DNA from: Acidobacteriota bacterium
GTDB lineage: Bacteria; Acidobacteriota; Terriglobia; Bryobacterales; Bryobacteraceae
NCBI GenBank assembly: GCA_026393985.1
Contig: JAPKZB010000014.1
Span: 44,754 to 108,753, forward strand
Length of the DNA stretch: 64,000 bases
Reading direction: 5' to 3'
Each line of letters begins with the position of its first letter. Position 1 is the first letter of the stretch. This document shows, in pieces, positions 17,387 through 27,600 of this stretch. The notes below the pieces were generated by a model, which ran no database searches, was not told where the DNA came from, and saw only the letters and a program-made list of their open reading frames with translations. The position numbers and the translations under genes were made by a program.

Positions 17387-19615
17387 TTAGTCGAGGCGTC
17401 CGAACAGGATGCGTTCTTTGCGACTCTCGGAGGTATCGCCTTGCGTGACGGTAAAGTAGATGCCTCCGCGGTGTTCGCGGAAGGATGGATACTGGAATGA
17501 CTTATCGGATGCAAAGCGGTATTTCCGTTCCCAGTGGACGCCATCGACGGAGATATCGACGTTGAACACGGAGCGGCTGACGCCGTTGACGCGCGTGGCT
17601 TCCTGCCAGCCGAGATAGTAGAGGCCGAAGAAGCGGTCGAGGGTGGGTTTGGAGTTGGTACCGTTGGGGACGGCGGGGCGGGATTCGTTAGGGGTCCAGC
17701 GTTTACCGTCGGCGCTGGTGGTGAAGGTGTAGTTTTTGGAGTCCTCCTCCTGGCGGCAGATGGCGAGCCAGGAGCCGTCGGGGAGGCGCTGGACGGCCGA
17801 TTCCGTGAGCTTGCGGTGGCCGGGTTCGTTGAAGTGGCCGAGGAGTTCGAAGGTTTCGAGGTCGGGGTGGACGAGGGCGAGGGCGTTCTGGCCCGCGGCG
17901 AAGTTATTGATGACGGTGTAGAGCTGGCCGTCGACGCGTTTGAAGGCGTCGATCATGTAGAGGCCGTAGTCTTTGGGGGGGCGGGTGAAGCCCTGGGCGC
18001 GGGCGTCGTCATAGAAGGGCTGGGGCTGCATGGCGAAGACGCCGGCGCTGGTTTTGATCTTCGCCGGATGGATGGTGGGGGCGAACTGCATGCGGGTGGT
18101 GTCGAAATCGCGATAGTACATCTGCGACTGGCGCTGGCCGGGGGCTTCGGTGGTGAAGTAGGCGCGGAGGGTGTGCGAGCCCTGGCGGATGATGCGGGGG
18201 ACGAAACAGGCGCCGGGGGGTAGAGTCTGGTTGTCGAAGACCTGGCCGCCGCGGGCGAACGGGATGGTCTTCTCTACGGTGTTGGTCTTTAGGTTCAGCA
18301 CCGATAGGGAGACATAGATGTAGGGCCAGGCGGGGTTCTCGCCGGCCTGCTGATCATTCATTTCGGCGACGATGTAGGCGCGGTCGTCGAGGATGGCGAA
18401 GTCGGAGTCGTGAGCGCCTTTGACCTCGGGGGCGGTGACGCGGGTGAGGCTCGAGAGGACGCGGTCGCCGGCAGCTTGGGGGTCCCAATCGGGGGGAAGG
18501 AGTTTCTTGTCGCCGGAGCGGAGCGGTTTTTCGAGGCGATTGATGAGTTGTTTCAGACGGACGTCGCCGGAGGCGTTACGGCCCTGGGCGACATCGTTTT
18601 CGCGAAACGAAGCCAAGAGGATTTCGCCGGCGCCACCGCGGTCGCGGTCGTAGACGATGCGGATGAGGCCGGCGGCGTCCTCGACGCCATCGGGGTAGGA
18701 GACGCCGGGGCGCTCGTCGAGCAGGAGGCCGTCGTTCCAGGTTTGGCCATCGTCGGCGGAGAGCCGGGCAGTGAGGTGGCTGCGTCCGGTGAATTTGTGG
18801 TGGTTGACGAGGAGGAGGTTGCCGGAGCGGAGGCGGCGGATGAAGAACCGGGAGCCGGGGTTGGCGATGGTGGAGGCGGTGGCGGGGGTCCAGGTGCGGC
18901 CGCGGTCGGAGGAGTAGCTTTGCCAGAGGAAGCCGCTACCGGTGCGGATGAGCATCCAGAGGCGTTTGTCGCGGAGTTCGACGGTCATACTTTCGAGGGC
19001 CCATTCGGGGGCCTGGACGGAGCCGTGGAGAGTCCAGGTTTTGCCTTTGTCGCGGGAGATGCCGACGCCCTCGCGCTGGCGGGGGCCGGCGAACCAGTCG
19101 AAGGTGGGTTCGGCGGCGTGGGTAACGGGGAGGATCCATTCGCCGGAGGAGAGGACGGTGGGTTTGTTCATGCGGAAGCTGAGGGGGGCTTCGTTGAAGC
19201 CGAGGCGGAACTCGTCGCTCCAGACGGGGACGGGGGCGTCGGGTTTGGCGCAGAGGCGGGCGTAGATGTCATGGACGGCTTTGGTTTTGTTGCCGCGGTT
19301 GAAGATGTACCAGAGGCGGCCGCGGGGGTCTCGCCAGAGGGTGGGATCGAAGGCGCGGGCGCCGTCGCGGGGGCCGGCCATGGGGGTGGGTGGGGCGAAG
19401 GTTTGGCCGCGGTCGTCGCTGTGGGTGAGATAGACGGTGTTTTCGAGGGAGGGTTCTTTGGGGCCGCCGGAGTACCCGGAGACGTAAATACGTCCTTTGG
19501 GGGTGACTTCGAGGCCGGGGATGCCTTGCCAGGTGCGGAGCAGGTCGGCGGGCGGGGCCGCAAGGAGGGGGGCGGCGAGGGTGAGGAGGAGAAGAAGATG
19601 GCAGGGACGAGGCAT
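17387..19615 (-). CDS. Sialidase/BNR-repeat secreted protein with two propeller halves
   Basis: 742 aa from the ATG at 19615, chosen because it begins a signal peptide (HLLLLLTLAAPLLAAPP); the same frame is open to 19888 without one. The N-terminal half carries Asp-box/BNR motifs SDDRGQTF (66-73), SRDKGKTW (187-194), SSDRGRTW (235-242) and SADDGQTW (286-293), the mark of the sialidase-type six-bladed propeller. A second half from about residue 420 (AHDSDFAILDDRAYIVAEMN ... TTSADGKRW) looks like another propeller with one more Asp box. A sialidase or other glycan-binding/hydrolase role outside the cytoplasm is likely; I could not confirm the arginine triad. It is divergent from the DUF1501 gene 115 bp away. 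Confidence 0.78.
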   Translation of the reverse strand: MPRPCHLLLLLTLAAPLLAAPPADLLRTWQGIPGLEVTPKGRIYVSGYSGGPKEPSLENTVYLTHSDDRGQTFAPPTPMAGPRDGARAFDPTLWRDPRGRLWYIFNRGNKTKAVHDIYARLCAKPDAPVPVWSDEFRLGFNEAPLSFRMNKPTVLSSGEWILPVTHAAEPTFDWFAGPRQREGVGISRDKGKTWTLHGSVQAPEWALESMTVELRDKRLWMLIRTGSGFLWQSYSSDRGRTWTPATASTIANPGSRFFIRRLRSGNLLLVNHHKFTGRSHLTARLSADDGQTWNDGLLLDERPGVSYPDGVEDAAGLIRIVYDRDRGGAGEILLASFRENDVAQGRNASGDVRLKQLINRLEKPLRSGDKKLLPPDWDPQAAGDRVLSSLTRVTAPEVKGAHDSDFAILDDRAYIVAEMNDQQAGENPAWPYIYVSLSVLNLKTNTVEKTIPFARGGQVFDNQTLPPGACFVPRIIRQGSHTLRAYFTTEAPGQRQSQMYYRDFDTTRMQFAPTIHPAKIKTSAGVFAMQPQPFYDDARAQGFTRPPKDYGLYMIDAFKRVDGQLYTVINNFAAGQNALALVHPDLETFELLGHFNEPGHRKLTESAVQRLPDGSWLAICRQEEDSKNYTFTTSADGKRWTPNESRPAVPNGTNSKPTLDRFFGLYYLGWQEATRVNGVSRSVFNVDISVDGVHWERKYRFASDKSFQYPSFREHRGGIYFTVTQGDTSESRKERILFGRLD

Positions 19616-19712
19616 AGGAAGATCGCTGTAATTGTATCGTCTCTGGCGGTAAGCGGAGTTAGCAGGAGGGTTGGCGGGTAAAGGGGGGGTCGCAGCGGGG
19701 CGGGTGGCGTGA

Positions 19713-19718
19713 TAGGAT
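19713..19718 (+). promoter_or_regulatory. -10-like TAGGAT box
   Basis: GATAGGAT ends 12 nt before the ATG at 19731. No good -35 is visible. It is the third copy of this string in front of a secreted-protein gene. Confidence 0.4.
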
Positions 19719-19730
19719 CTCGGCAGTTGT

Positions 19731-21140
19731 ATGGAGCCGAAGTTACTACCCCGAGTATCGCGGCGTAAGCTGCTGGAGAGATCCGGACTGGGCATGGGTG
19801 CGGTGGCGCTAGCGGGACTGCTGCGCGGCGAGTCGCGGGTCCCGATGGATCTGGCGCCGCGGCCCACGCACTTTGCGCCAAGGGCCAAGGCCGTTATTCA
19901 GTTTGTCATGAACGGCGGGCCCAGCCAGATGGACCTGCTCGATCCGAAACCGCTGTTGACGAAGTACTCGGGTCAGCCGCATCCGGACGGCGTTGAAATC
20001 CATCAGCCCAATAACGCGAACATCCTGATGGGAAGCCCGTTTCAGTTCCGGCGGGCGGGACAGTCCGGCATTGAGATCTCCGAGGCGCTGCCGCAGTTGG
20101 CGACCATTGCCGATGATCTGTGCGTGGTACGGTCCATGTACTCGGAACATAACAACCATCCGGAGGGCCTGAATCAATTGCAGACGTGCCGGATCTTTCC
20201 GGGGCGGCCGGTGATGGGGGCCTGGATCAGTTACGCGCTCGGGAGCGTGAATCAGAATTTGCCGGCCTTTGTGGTGCTGCGGGACCCGGAGGGCTATCCG
20301 GTGAGCGGAAAGCAGTTGTGGTCGAGCGGCTGGCTGCCGGCGCTGTTTCAGGGCGTTGAGTTTAATCCAACGGGACCACCGGTGCGGAACCTGAGCCCGG
20401 TGAGGCCGCTGCCGCCGGGCGTGCAGCGGGAGCAGTTGGACTTTCTGGCGATGATAAACAAGCGGCATCTGGCGGGTCACATCGGGGAGACCGAGTTGGA
20501 GGCGCGGATCGAGAACTACGAGTTGGCTGCGCGGATGCAATTGGCGGCGGCGGAGGTTCTGGACCTGACGCGGGAATCCGAGGCAACGCGGAAGCTTTAT
20601 GGGCTGGATAACGCGCTGACGGAGGCGTTTGGCGCGCGTTGCCTGATGGCGCGGCGACTGGTGGAGTCCGGGGTGCGTTTTGTACAGGTGTTTTCGGGTC
20701 CGGGACAGCCGTGGGATACGCACTCGGGGATCAAGACGAACCTGCCCAAGATCTGCGCCAAGACGGATTTGCCGGTAGTGGGCCTCATCAAAGATTTGCA
20801 GAGCCGGGGCCTGTTCGATTCGACGATCGTGCTGTGGAGCGGTGAGTTCGGACGGCTGCCGACGACGCAGAACTCCGATGGACGCGACCACAACCGCAAC
20901 GCCTTCAGCCTGTTTCTGGCGGGGGGCGGATTCCGGCGCGGACTGGCGTACGGCGAGACGGACGAGTTCGGCTACAAAGCGACGGTGAACCGGGTGGGCA
21001 CTCCGGATCTGCAGGCCACGCTGCTGCATGCGCTGGGACTCGACCACGAACGGCTGACGTTTCCGCACGGAGGACGGGTGGAGACGCCGACGGATGCGAC
21101 CGTCACGGGCGCCAAACCCTTAAAGGCATTACTGGCATGA
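19731..21140 (+). CDS. DUF1501 domain protein, Tat-exported
   Basis: 469 aa. The N-terminus PRVSRRKLLERSGLGMGAVALAGLL is a twin-arginine signal. The body is a DUF1501 protein of the alkaline-phosphatase/sulfatase superfamily: VIQFVMNGGPSQMDLLDPK near the start, MYSEHNNHPEGLNQLQTC, QPWDTHSGI and WSGEFGRLPTTQ...GRDHN supply the metal-ligand-like residues. The biochemical role is unknown. The gene nearly always pairs with a PSD1-type cytochrome gene in Planctomycetes and Acidobacteriota, as here, where its TGA overlaps the next ATG by 4 bp. Confidence 0.9.
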   Translation: MEPKLLPRVSRRKLLERSGLGMGAVALAGLLRGESRVPMDLAPRPTHFAPRAKAVIQFVMNGGPSQMDLLDPKPLLTKYSGQPHPDGVEIHQPNNANILMGSPFQFRRAGQSGIEISEALPQLATIADDLCVVRSMYSEHNNHPEGLNQLQTCRIFPGRPVMGAWISYALGSVNQNLPAFVVLRDPEGYPVSGKQLWSSGWLPALFQGVEFNPTGPPVRNLSPVRPLPPGVQREQLDFLAMINKRHLAGHIGETELEARIENYELAARMQLAAAEVLDLTRESEATRKLYGLDNALTEAFGARCLMARRLVESGVRFVQVFSGPGQPWDTHSGIKTNLPKICAKTDLPVVGLIKDLQSRGLFDSTIVLWSGEFGRLPTTQNSDGRDHNRNAFSLFLAGGGFRRGLAYGETDEFGYKATVNRVGTPDLQATLLHALGLDHERLTFPHGGRVETPTDATVTGAKPLKALLA

Positions 21141-24025
21141 GACGCTACGGAATTCTGCTGCTGCTCGCCAGTGGGACGGTGATGGCGCAAGCGCCACTGT
21201 TTGAGCGGGATATCCTGCCGATCTTCACGGCGAACTGTTTGAGCTGCCACGGCGGGACGGCGATGGTGGGGCTGGACCTGCGGACCCGGGCGGCAGTGCT
21301 GCACGGGAGCCATCAGGGCAAGGTGGTGAAGCCGGGGGATGCGGCGGGCAGTGCTTTGTATGAGAAGGTCAAGTCGAAGGCGATGCCCCCGGCGGCGTTC
21401 AATTTCAAGTTGACGGAGGCGCAGATTGAGACGATCCGGCAGTGGATTGCGGGCGGGGCCAAGGGCGAGGAGAGAGAGGCGGTGGCTTCCGGTGAGCACG
21501 CCGCGCGTTTCGCCAAGGAGGCCAAGCCCATGCTGGCGGCCAAGTGCGTGCACTGCCACGGCGGCGCGAAGCCGGCGGCGGGATTGGACCTGGCGACGCT
21601 GACGGGGGTGCTGGATGGGAGCGGAAGCGGTCCGGTGATTGTAGAAGGGGCCTCGGACAAGAGTCCGTTGGTGCGGCGAATTATGAGTGGTTCGATGCCG
21701 CCGCCCGGAGCGGGGGCGCGGGTGACGGAGGCCGAACTGCAGTCGCTACGCCAATGGATTGATAGTTCGAAGTTCAATCTGCGGTTGGAGCGTCCGGCGG
21801 AGCTCAGGGAGACGTTTACCGAGGCCGAGGCGCCCCGTCTGCGGGAGGCCGAGCGGAAGGCTTGGGCGTTTCGCAAACCGGTGCGGACAGCGGCGCCGGA
21901 GGTGAGGAACAAAGCGCGGGCGCGGACGGTGATTGACCGGTTCCTGTTGGCCAAGCTCGAGGAGAAGGGTTTGAGTTTTTCGGCGGACGCGCCGGCGGCG
22001 GCGCAGGCGCGGCGGGCGTATTTCGACCTGCTCGGGTTGCCGCCAACGCAACAGGAGCTCAATGCCTACCTGGCGGATACGAAGCCGGGGGCGTGGGAGC
22101 GGCTGATCGATAAGCTGTTGGCTTCGCCGCACTACGGCGAGCGGTGGGCGCGACACTGGCTGGACGCGGCGGGCTATGTGGACGTGGCCGGGTTTGACAA
22201 CGATCTGGTGGGGATGGAGATGTTTGACGGCATCTGGCGCTACCGGGACTGGGTGGTGAACGCGTTGAACAGCGGGAAGCCTTTCGACCGGTTTGTGGTG
22301 GAGCAGTTGGCCGGGGACGAGTTGACCGACTGGCGGAAAGCGGGGCAATACGACGGCGAAACGCTGGGCCGGCTGACGGCGACGGGCTACCTGCGGAGCG
22401 TCTTTGACCGGACGGATCCGGACATTGTGAACCTGCCGGGAGAGCGCTTCGATGTGCTGTTCCATTTGATGGAGAAGGTGTCGACGCATCTGATGGGGCT
22501 GACGGTGGGTTGTGCGCGGTGCCATAGCCATCGCTACGATCCGATTCCCCAGCGAGACTACTACCGGATGCTGGCGGTGTTTACGCCCTCCTACAATCCG
22601 TGGAACTGGAAACAGCCGAAGAACCGGCATCTAGCGGCGGTCGCCGGGGCAGAGGAGAAGCGGATTGCCGAGCATAACCGGCAGATTGATGACCAGATCC
22701 GGCGGCTCGAGGAGGAGATGGCGAAGCTGCGGAAGCCGGCCGAGGAGCGACTGCGGGAGGCGAACCTGGCGAAGCTGCCGGAGGCGATCCGGGGCGAGAC
22801 GCGGGAGGCGCTGGCAGCGACCGAGGACAAGCGCGACGAGGTGCAGAAGTTTCTAGCGCGGAAGTTTGAAAAGCAGCTGCGGCCGAAGATGGCGGAGATA
22901 GACAAGGCGCTGGCTGAGGCGGAGCGGGCGACGGTGGCGGCGCTTGAGGAGCAGATGAAGACGCTGCGGGGGTACCGGCGGACGGTGGAGAAGATTCAGG
23001 CGCTGTGGGACGTGGGACCGCCGCCGGTGACGCGACTGCTGCAGCGGGGGATGGTCGAGTCACCGGGGCCGCGGGTGACGGCGGGAGGGCTTGAGGTGCT
23101 CGGCGGTGGCGAGTTTGCGAAGCCGGCGGGGGCGCGGGGTGAGACGACGGGGTACCGGCTGGCGTTTGCCGAGTGGCTGACGAGTCCGGAGCATCCGTTG
23201 ACGGCCAGGGTCATGGTGAATCGGGTGTGGCAGCAGTTATTCGGGGTGGGGATTGTAGCGACGCCGGAGAACTTTGGAAAGATGGGGGCGGCGCCGACGC
23301 ATCCGGAACTGCTGGACTGGCTGGCGGCGGACTTTGTGGAGAACGGGTGGAATCTGAAGCGGCTGCAGCGGATGATTCTGCTGTCGACGGCTTACCGGCA
23401 ATCGTCGCGGTCGAACGGGGCGAACGGGGTGGATCCGGAGAACAAGCTGCTGGGGCGAATGAATTTACGGCGCCTTGAGGCGGAGGCTCTGCGGGATGCG
23501 ATCCTGACGGCGAGCGGGGAGCTGGACCGAACGATGGGGGGACCAGCGATTGCCATGAAGCCGCAGCCGGACGGGGGGCAGACGTTGGACCCAGCTTCGC
23601 CGAACGGTTCGGCGAACCGGCGAAGCCTGTACATTGCGGCGCGGCGGAACTATCCGCATCAACTGCTGCAGGTGTTTGACTTTCCGACGGTGCAGGTGAA
23701 CTGTACGCGGCGGGTGAATTCGGCGACGCCGCTGCAGTCGCTGGCAATGTTAAATGACGAGTTTGTGGTGGAGCAGGCGCGGGTGCTGGCCGGGAGGCTT
23801 TTGGAGGACGGGGAGGAGGGAGACGGGCGGATTGCGCAGGCGTGGCGGTTGACGCTGGGGCGGCTGCCGGAGGCGGAGGAGGTACGGGTGGCGCGGGCGC
23901 ATCTCGACAAGCAGCAGCAACTGCACCGATTTGCGAATGCCAAGCCGAAGGAGGCGGAGCGGGCGGCGTGGGCGAGCTTATGCCAGATGCTATTTGCGAG
24001 TAATGAGTTCCTCTATCTGGAGTGA
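21137..24025 (+). CDS. PSD1/planctomycete-type cytochrome c protein (DUF1549-DUF1553)
   Basis: 962 aa with signal peptide GILLLLASGTVMAQA. Two planctomycete-type cytochrome c segments carry CLSCH (Cys34, Cys37, His38) and CVHCH (Cys137, Cys140, His141). A DUF1549 domain spans about 270-480 (DRFLLAKLEEKGL, RRAYFDLLGLPP, YGERWARHWLD), with CARCHSHRYDPI near its end. A charged helical, coiled-coil-like stretch follows at about 505-615. A DUF1553 domain closes the protein (AEWLTSPEHPLTARVMVNRVWQ, LLGRMNLRRLEAEALRDAIL, NDEFVVEQARVLAGRL). It is translationally coupled to the DUF1501 gene. Such pairs are associated with polysaccharide or sulfated glycan degradation, though the reaction is not established. 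Confidence 0.92.
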   Translation: MRRYGILLLLASGTVMAQAPLFERDILPIFTANCLSCHGGTAMVGLDLRTRAAVLHGSHQGKVVKPGDAAGSALYEKVKSKAMPPAAFNFKLTEAQIETIRQWIAGGAKGEEREAVASGEHAARFAKEAKPMLAAKCVHCHGGAKPAAGLDLATLTGVLDGSGSGPVIVEGASDKSPLVRRIMSGSMPPPGAGARVTEAELQSLRQWIDSSKFNLRLERPAELRETFTEAEAPRLREAERKAWAFRKPVRTAAPEVRNKARARTVIDRFLLAKLEEKGLSFSADAPAAAQARRAYFDLLGLPPTQQELNAYLADTKPGAWERLIDKLLASPHYGERWARHWLDAAGYVDVAGFDNDLVGMEMFDGIWRYRDWVVNALNSGKPFDRFVVEQLAGDELTDWRKAGQYDGETLGRLTATGYLRSVFDRTDPDIVNLPGERFDVLFHLMEKVSTHLMGLTVGCARCHSHRYDPIPQRDYYRMLAVFTPSYNPWNWKQPKNRHLAAVAGAEEKRIAEHNRQIDDQIRRLEEEMAKLRKPAEERLREANLAKLPEAIRGETREALAATEDKRDEVQKFLARKFEKQLRPKMAEIDKALAEAERATVAALEEQMKTLRGYRRTVEKIQALWDVGPPPVTRLLQRGMVESPGPRVTAGGLEVLGGGEFAKPAGARGETTGYRLAFAEWLTSPEHPLTARVMVNRVWQQLFGVGIVATPENFGKMGAAPTHPELLDWLAADFVENGWNLKRLQRMILLSTAYRQSSRSNGANGVDPENKLLGRMNLRRLEAEALRDAILTASGELDRTMGGPAIAMKPQPDGGQTLDPASPNGSANRRSLYIAARRNYPHQLLQVFDFPTVQVNCTRRVNSATPLQSLAMLNDEFVVEQARVLAGRLLEDGEEGDGRIAQAWRLTLGRLPEAEEVRVARAHLDKQQQLHRFANAKPKEAERAAWASLCQMLFASNEFLYLE

Positions 24026-24606
24026 CGGGATACGCGGATGACGAGGCCGGAGAGGCCGCGGGGATGGGAAGGAACCAGCCGCGGACCGGTCGACAGAGGC
24101 GAGCGTTGGGGTGTTCTACGAGTAGAAGAGTCAGCCGTTGTTTATGGAGCGAGTGTTTTCGCGACCGCGTGTGCTGGACAGGGCGCCATCGCGGTTCTCA
24201 AAACTAAATCCACCGGGGGCGACGCAGCCGATGGTAAAACCGGTGGGAGGCGAGCGGCTCTTACCACGGTAGGTGGACTGGTAGTTGGGCGGGTGCTTGC
24301 CGTACTCGGCAGGTAGGCGAGGTGGAAAAATCCGATTGCTGTATTCTGGGGCGAACAGGGCTACTACCGGGGCGCACTTCACCGGTGACCCAACTGTTGG
24401 AGCTTGTGGATGGGTACCCGATGGTGGCAGCCTTGGCGGGTTTGCGGCAACCAGCGCAGGGGGAGGGTTTGGTGCCGCTGCCAAACCCACCGAACCGGCG
24501 GGCGTTTCCGCAGATAGGGGTTCCTGAGCAGGGGAACCCGGGTGCAACCATTTGTTAGGGTAACTACCCAATCGATCCGAAGAATTACAAAAAGAAGGCG
24601 CGGTGG
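24026..24606. other. Gap of about 580 bp without a recognisable gene
   Basis: Overlapping short frames exist on both strands (for example 24131-24571 minus and 24322-24558 plus), but none shows a signal peptide, a family motif or a good ribosome binding site. Confidence 0.5.
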
Positions 24607-24645
24607 AAAAAAAGCCGGGCCTCTCTGGTGGAGAGGCCCGGCTTT
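24607..24645 (-). terminator. Rho-independent terminator of the receptor gene
   Basis: A perfect 15-bp stem, AAAGCCGGGCCTCTC (24611-24625) and its complement (24631-24645), encloses a 5-nt loop. On the minus strand it is followed by seven T residues (A-run at 24607-24613). It lies 22 bp past the stop of the receptor and is the clearest terminator in the window. Confidence 0.95.
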
Positions 24646-24666
24646 GGTTTTGGGGTGAGCGAGCGT

Positions 24667-27600
24667 TTAGAACTCTAAACGCAGGCCCATGGTGATGAGG
24701 CGGGCGCCGTTCTGCGGACCGGTGGGCCGGCCGAAGTTGGCGTTGCCCACGGTGCCGTTAACGCCGCCGAAGTTCGTGCGGTTGAAGATGTTGAAGCCAT
24801 CGGCCCGGTAGATGAGGACGACGGGGTTCTTCTCGGTCTCGAACAGGGCCATGCGCTTGACGATGGCGAGGTTCTCGGTAAAGACGGCCGGTTGACGGAA
24901 CGCATTATCGTAGAACGCCGCGGTGCCCAGCGTGAAGAGAGGAGCGGCGGTGTAGGCGGCCGGGTTGAAGAACCGGGTGTTGGGATTGTTGGGATCGAGC
25001 GTGGTGCGGTCGATGCCCGTACGAATCGGAGCGCCACTGAGGTTGGCCTTGGTGAGCGGCGCAAAGAGCACGCCGTTGCCGAGGGGGTTACCGGGGGTGG
25101 CAGCCTGAATCAGAGTGCCCTTGCGGTAGACCGCCGTGCCAGCGATCGTCCAGCCACCGGTGGCCAGGTTAACCAACCGGTTGGCGGAGCCGAGGTACTT
25201 TTTGCCCTTACCGAACGGCAGGTCGTAGGTAGCCAGAATGTTCAACACGTGCGGGATGTCAAAGGGCATGAAGCTCTTGGCATCGGGCAGGTTGTAGTAG
25301 TCCTGGGGCGAGCCCTGACCACCGAGCTGACTGAAGACCTGGCGGAAGTGGCCGTTGCCGAGGCTCTTCGACCAGGTGTAGTTGGCGTTGATCTGCATGT
25401 CGCCGTAACGACGCTCGACTTTCACCTGGAGGGCGTCATACCAGCTGAGGCCGTAGCCGGCGAAGAGGCTGGCGACGGAGAGGTACTGCGGGAAGGGCCG
25501 GAGGCTCTGCGCCACAGTACGGTTGAGACCGAAACCGGCGAAGGGCTCGCGGAAACCGGCGGCCTGAGCGGCGGGGCTGCTCAGGGGCTGCTGGAGCAGG
25601 CTGCCCCGGCTGAGGAGGCTGGTGGGTAGCTGGTTCAGGTCGACGGTGGAGTTCAGACGGGTGCCACGGTTGCCCTGGTAGGCGACATCGAACAACCAGT
25701 TCTTGATCTCGTGCTGAACGCTGAAGCTCCAGTTATAGATACGAGCGGCCTGACCGGCGGTGGGACCCTGATACTGAACGCTCTGGAAGTTGACGATGGT
25801 GGGATCGATGATCGGGGGCGGGCGGTAGCCGGCCTGGACCGGAATGCCGTTATCCCAGTTGAGGACCTGGTTCAAACCATCGCTCTGGAGGTCGTTGGTG
25901 CCGGCGAAACCAGCGCGGCAACCGCAACCGCCGCTCGACAGGCCCTGGTAGTAGATGGCATAGCCACCACGGAGGACCGTCTTCGAGGCGAGCTGGTAAG
26001 CAAAGCCGATGCGCGGACCGATGTTGGAGTAGTCGTTCGGGTAGAAGCGACGGACGCCGGTGCGGCCCGGGCCGGTGCCGGAGAAGACGAGCGCGCCAGG
26101 ACGGCCGCCCGCGCCCGGGTTCGGGACGTTGATGTCGACATGGGAGTAGCCATTGCCACCCGGGACGTGCCAGCCGATGGGAACTTCATACCGGAGGCCG
26201 AGGTTGAGGGTTAGGCGGGGGGTGACGCGCCAGTTATCCTGGAAGAAGACGGACGTGTCGTAGTAGTTGGTCGTGTCGAACAGGACGGGGGGAACCACGT
26301 TCGAAGCCACGTCGGCAGCGCCCAAGAGGAGGCTAGCGAACTCGTGGCCCGAGGACGTGAGGGCAGTGGGCAGCGCAGTCTGGGCGCGGTTGAAGACGTA
26401 GCGACCGTTGGTGCCGGCGAGGTCTTCGCCACGGGTGGTGAAGCGGCGCCAGTTGTAGCCGAACTTGTACTCATGCTTGCCACGGAGCCAGGTGAAGCCC
26501 TGGCTGAACCACCATTGGCGGTTGAACTGAGCGCCATTGGCTACTTTGCCGTCCTGCACGCCGTAGGGGGTGAGACCGGCAGGGCCGTTGAACTGGATCC
26601 GGGGCGTGGCGTCGGAGTCGCCGGTGAGGCTGAAGCCGAGTTTCGAGCCGAAGCCGGCCTGGAAGGGGTTGGTCCAGGTCTGGCGCGTGATCGAGTACGA
26701 GTACGTGGTGTGCATGCTCAGGTTCGGCTTGATGCTGTAGTCGTGGTTGATGCGGTAGTTGTAGGGCTTCTGGTTGTTGTTGAGACCCTGACCGAGAGCG
26801 CCGGGGAAGGTGGCGAGGTCGGTCTGCGCCTGGACTTCGTTAGAGAAGAAGAAGCTGACGCGGTTGGTGGGGGTGAAGGCGTGATCGGCCTTGAAGCTCC
26901 AGATGTCGCGTTCAAAAGGGCTTTCGTTGACGAAGTCGTAGTTGTTGGCCAGGGTGGGCCGGTTGGCATCGGGGATGAGCGGGATGAGGTTGCGGGCGAC
27001 GCGGCTGAAGCGCGCAGCGGGGACGATATTGCCGGGGAAGGGCTGACGCACGTTGCCGGCGGTGGTGGCCGGGTCATAAACGATCGGCACGCCGGCCTGG
27101 CTGAAGTTACCCTGCTTCATGAGCGGGGTGGGGAGGGTGGAGATGGGGAAGCCGATGGTGGCGGGGCGAAGATCTTTGGTCTTGGTGAAGTACCAGAAGG
27201 TCTTGTTGCGACCGTCGTACACCTTCGGAATATAGACCGGGCCGCCGATGGAGCCGCCGGTTTCGTTAAACCGCTCTTTGGGGCGGAAGTTGGCGGCGGG
27301 ATTCGGGTTGGCGTTGCGGGCCCAGGCGTTGGCATTCCAGATATCGCGGCGCATGTTGTGGAACGCGGCGCCGTGGAACCAGGAGGTGCCGCTCTTGGCG
27401 ACATAGATTTCGATGCCGCCACCGACGCGGCCGTATTCGGCCGAGTAGTTGGAGCTGAGCATCTTGAATTCGCTGAACATTTCGGCGGACGGGAAGTTGA
27501 AGACGGCGCTCGACTCGACGTTCAGAGCGCTGGCGCCATCGATTAGAACTTCCTGGGCGCGGCCGCCGGAGCCGGAGACGGATTGTTCACCGTTGTTGGT

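Noticed and set aside
18410..19681. A 423-codon plus-strand open frame
   Set aside because: Antisense of the sialidase-like gene; low-complexity Gly/Ala/Glu sequence.
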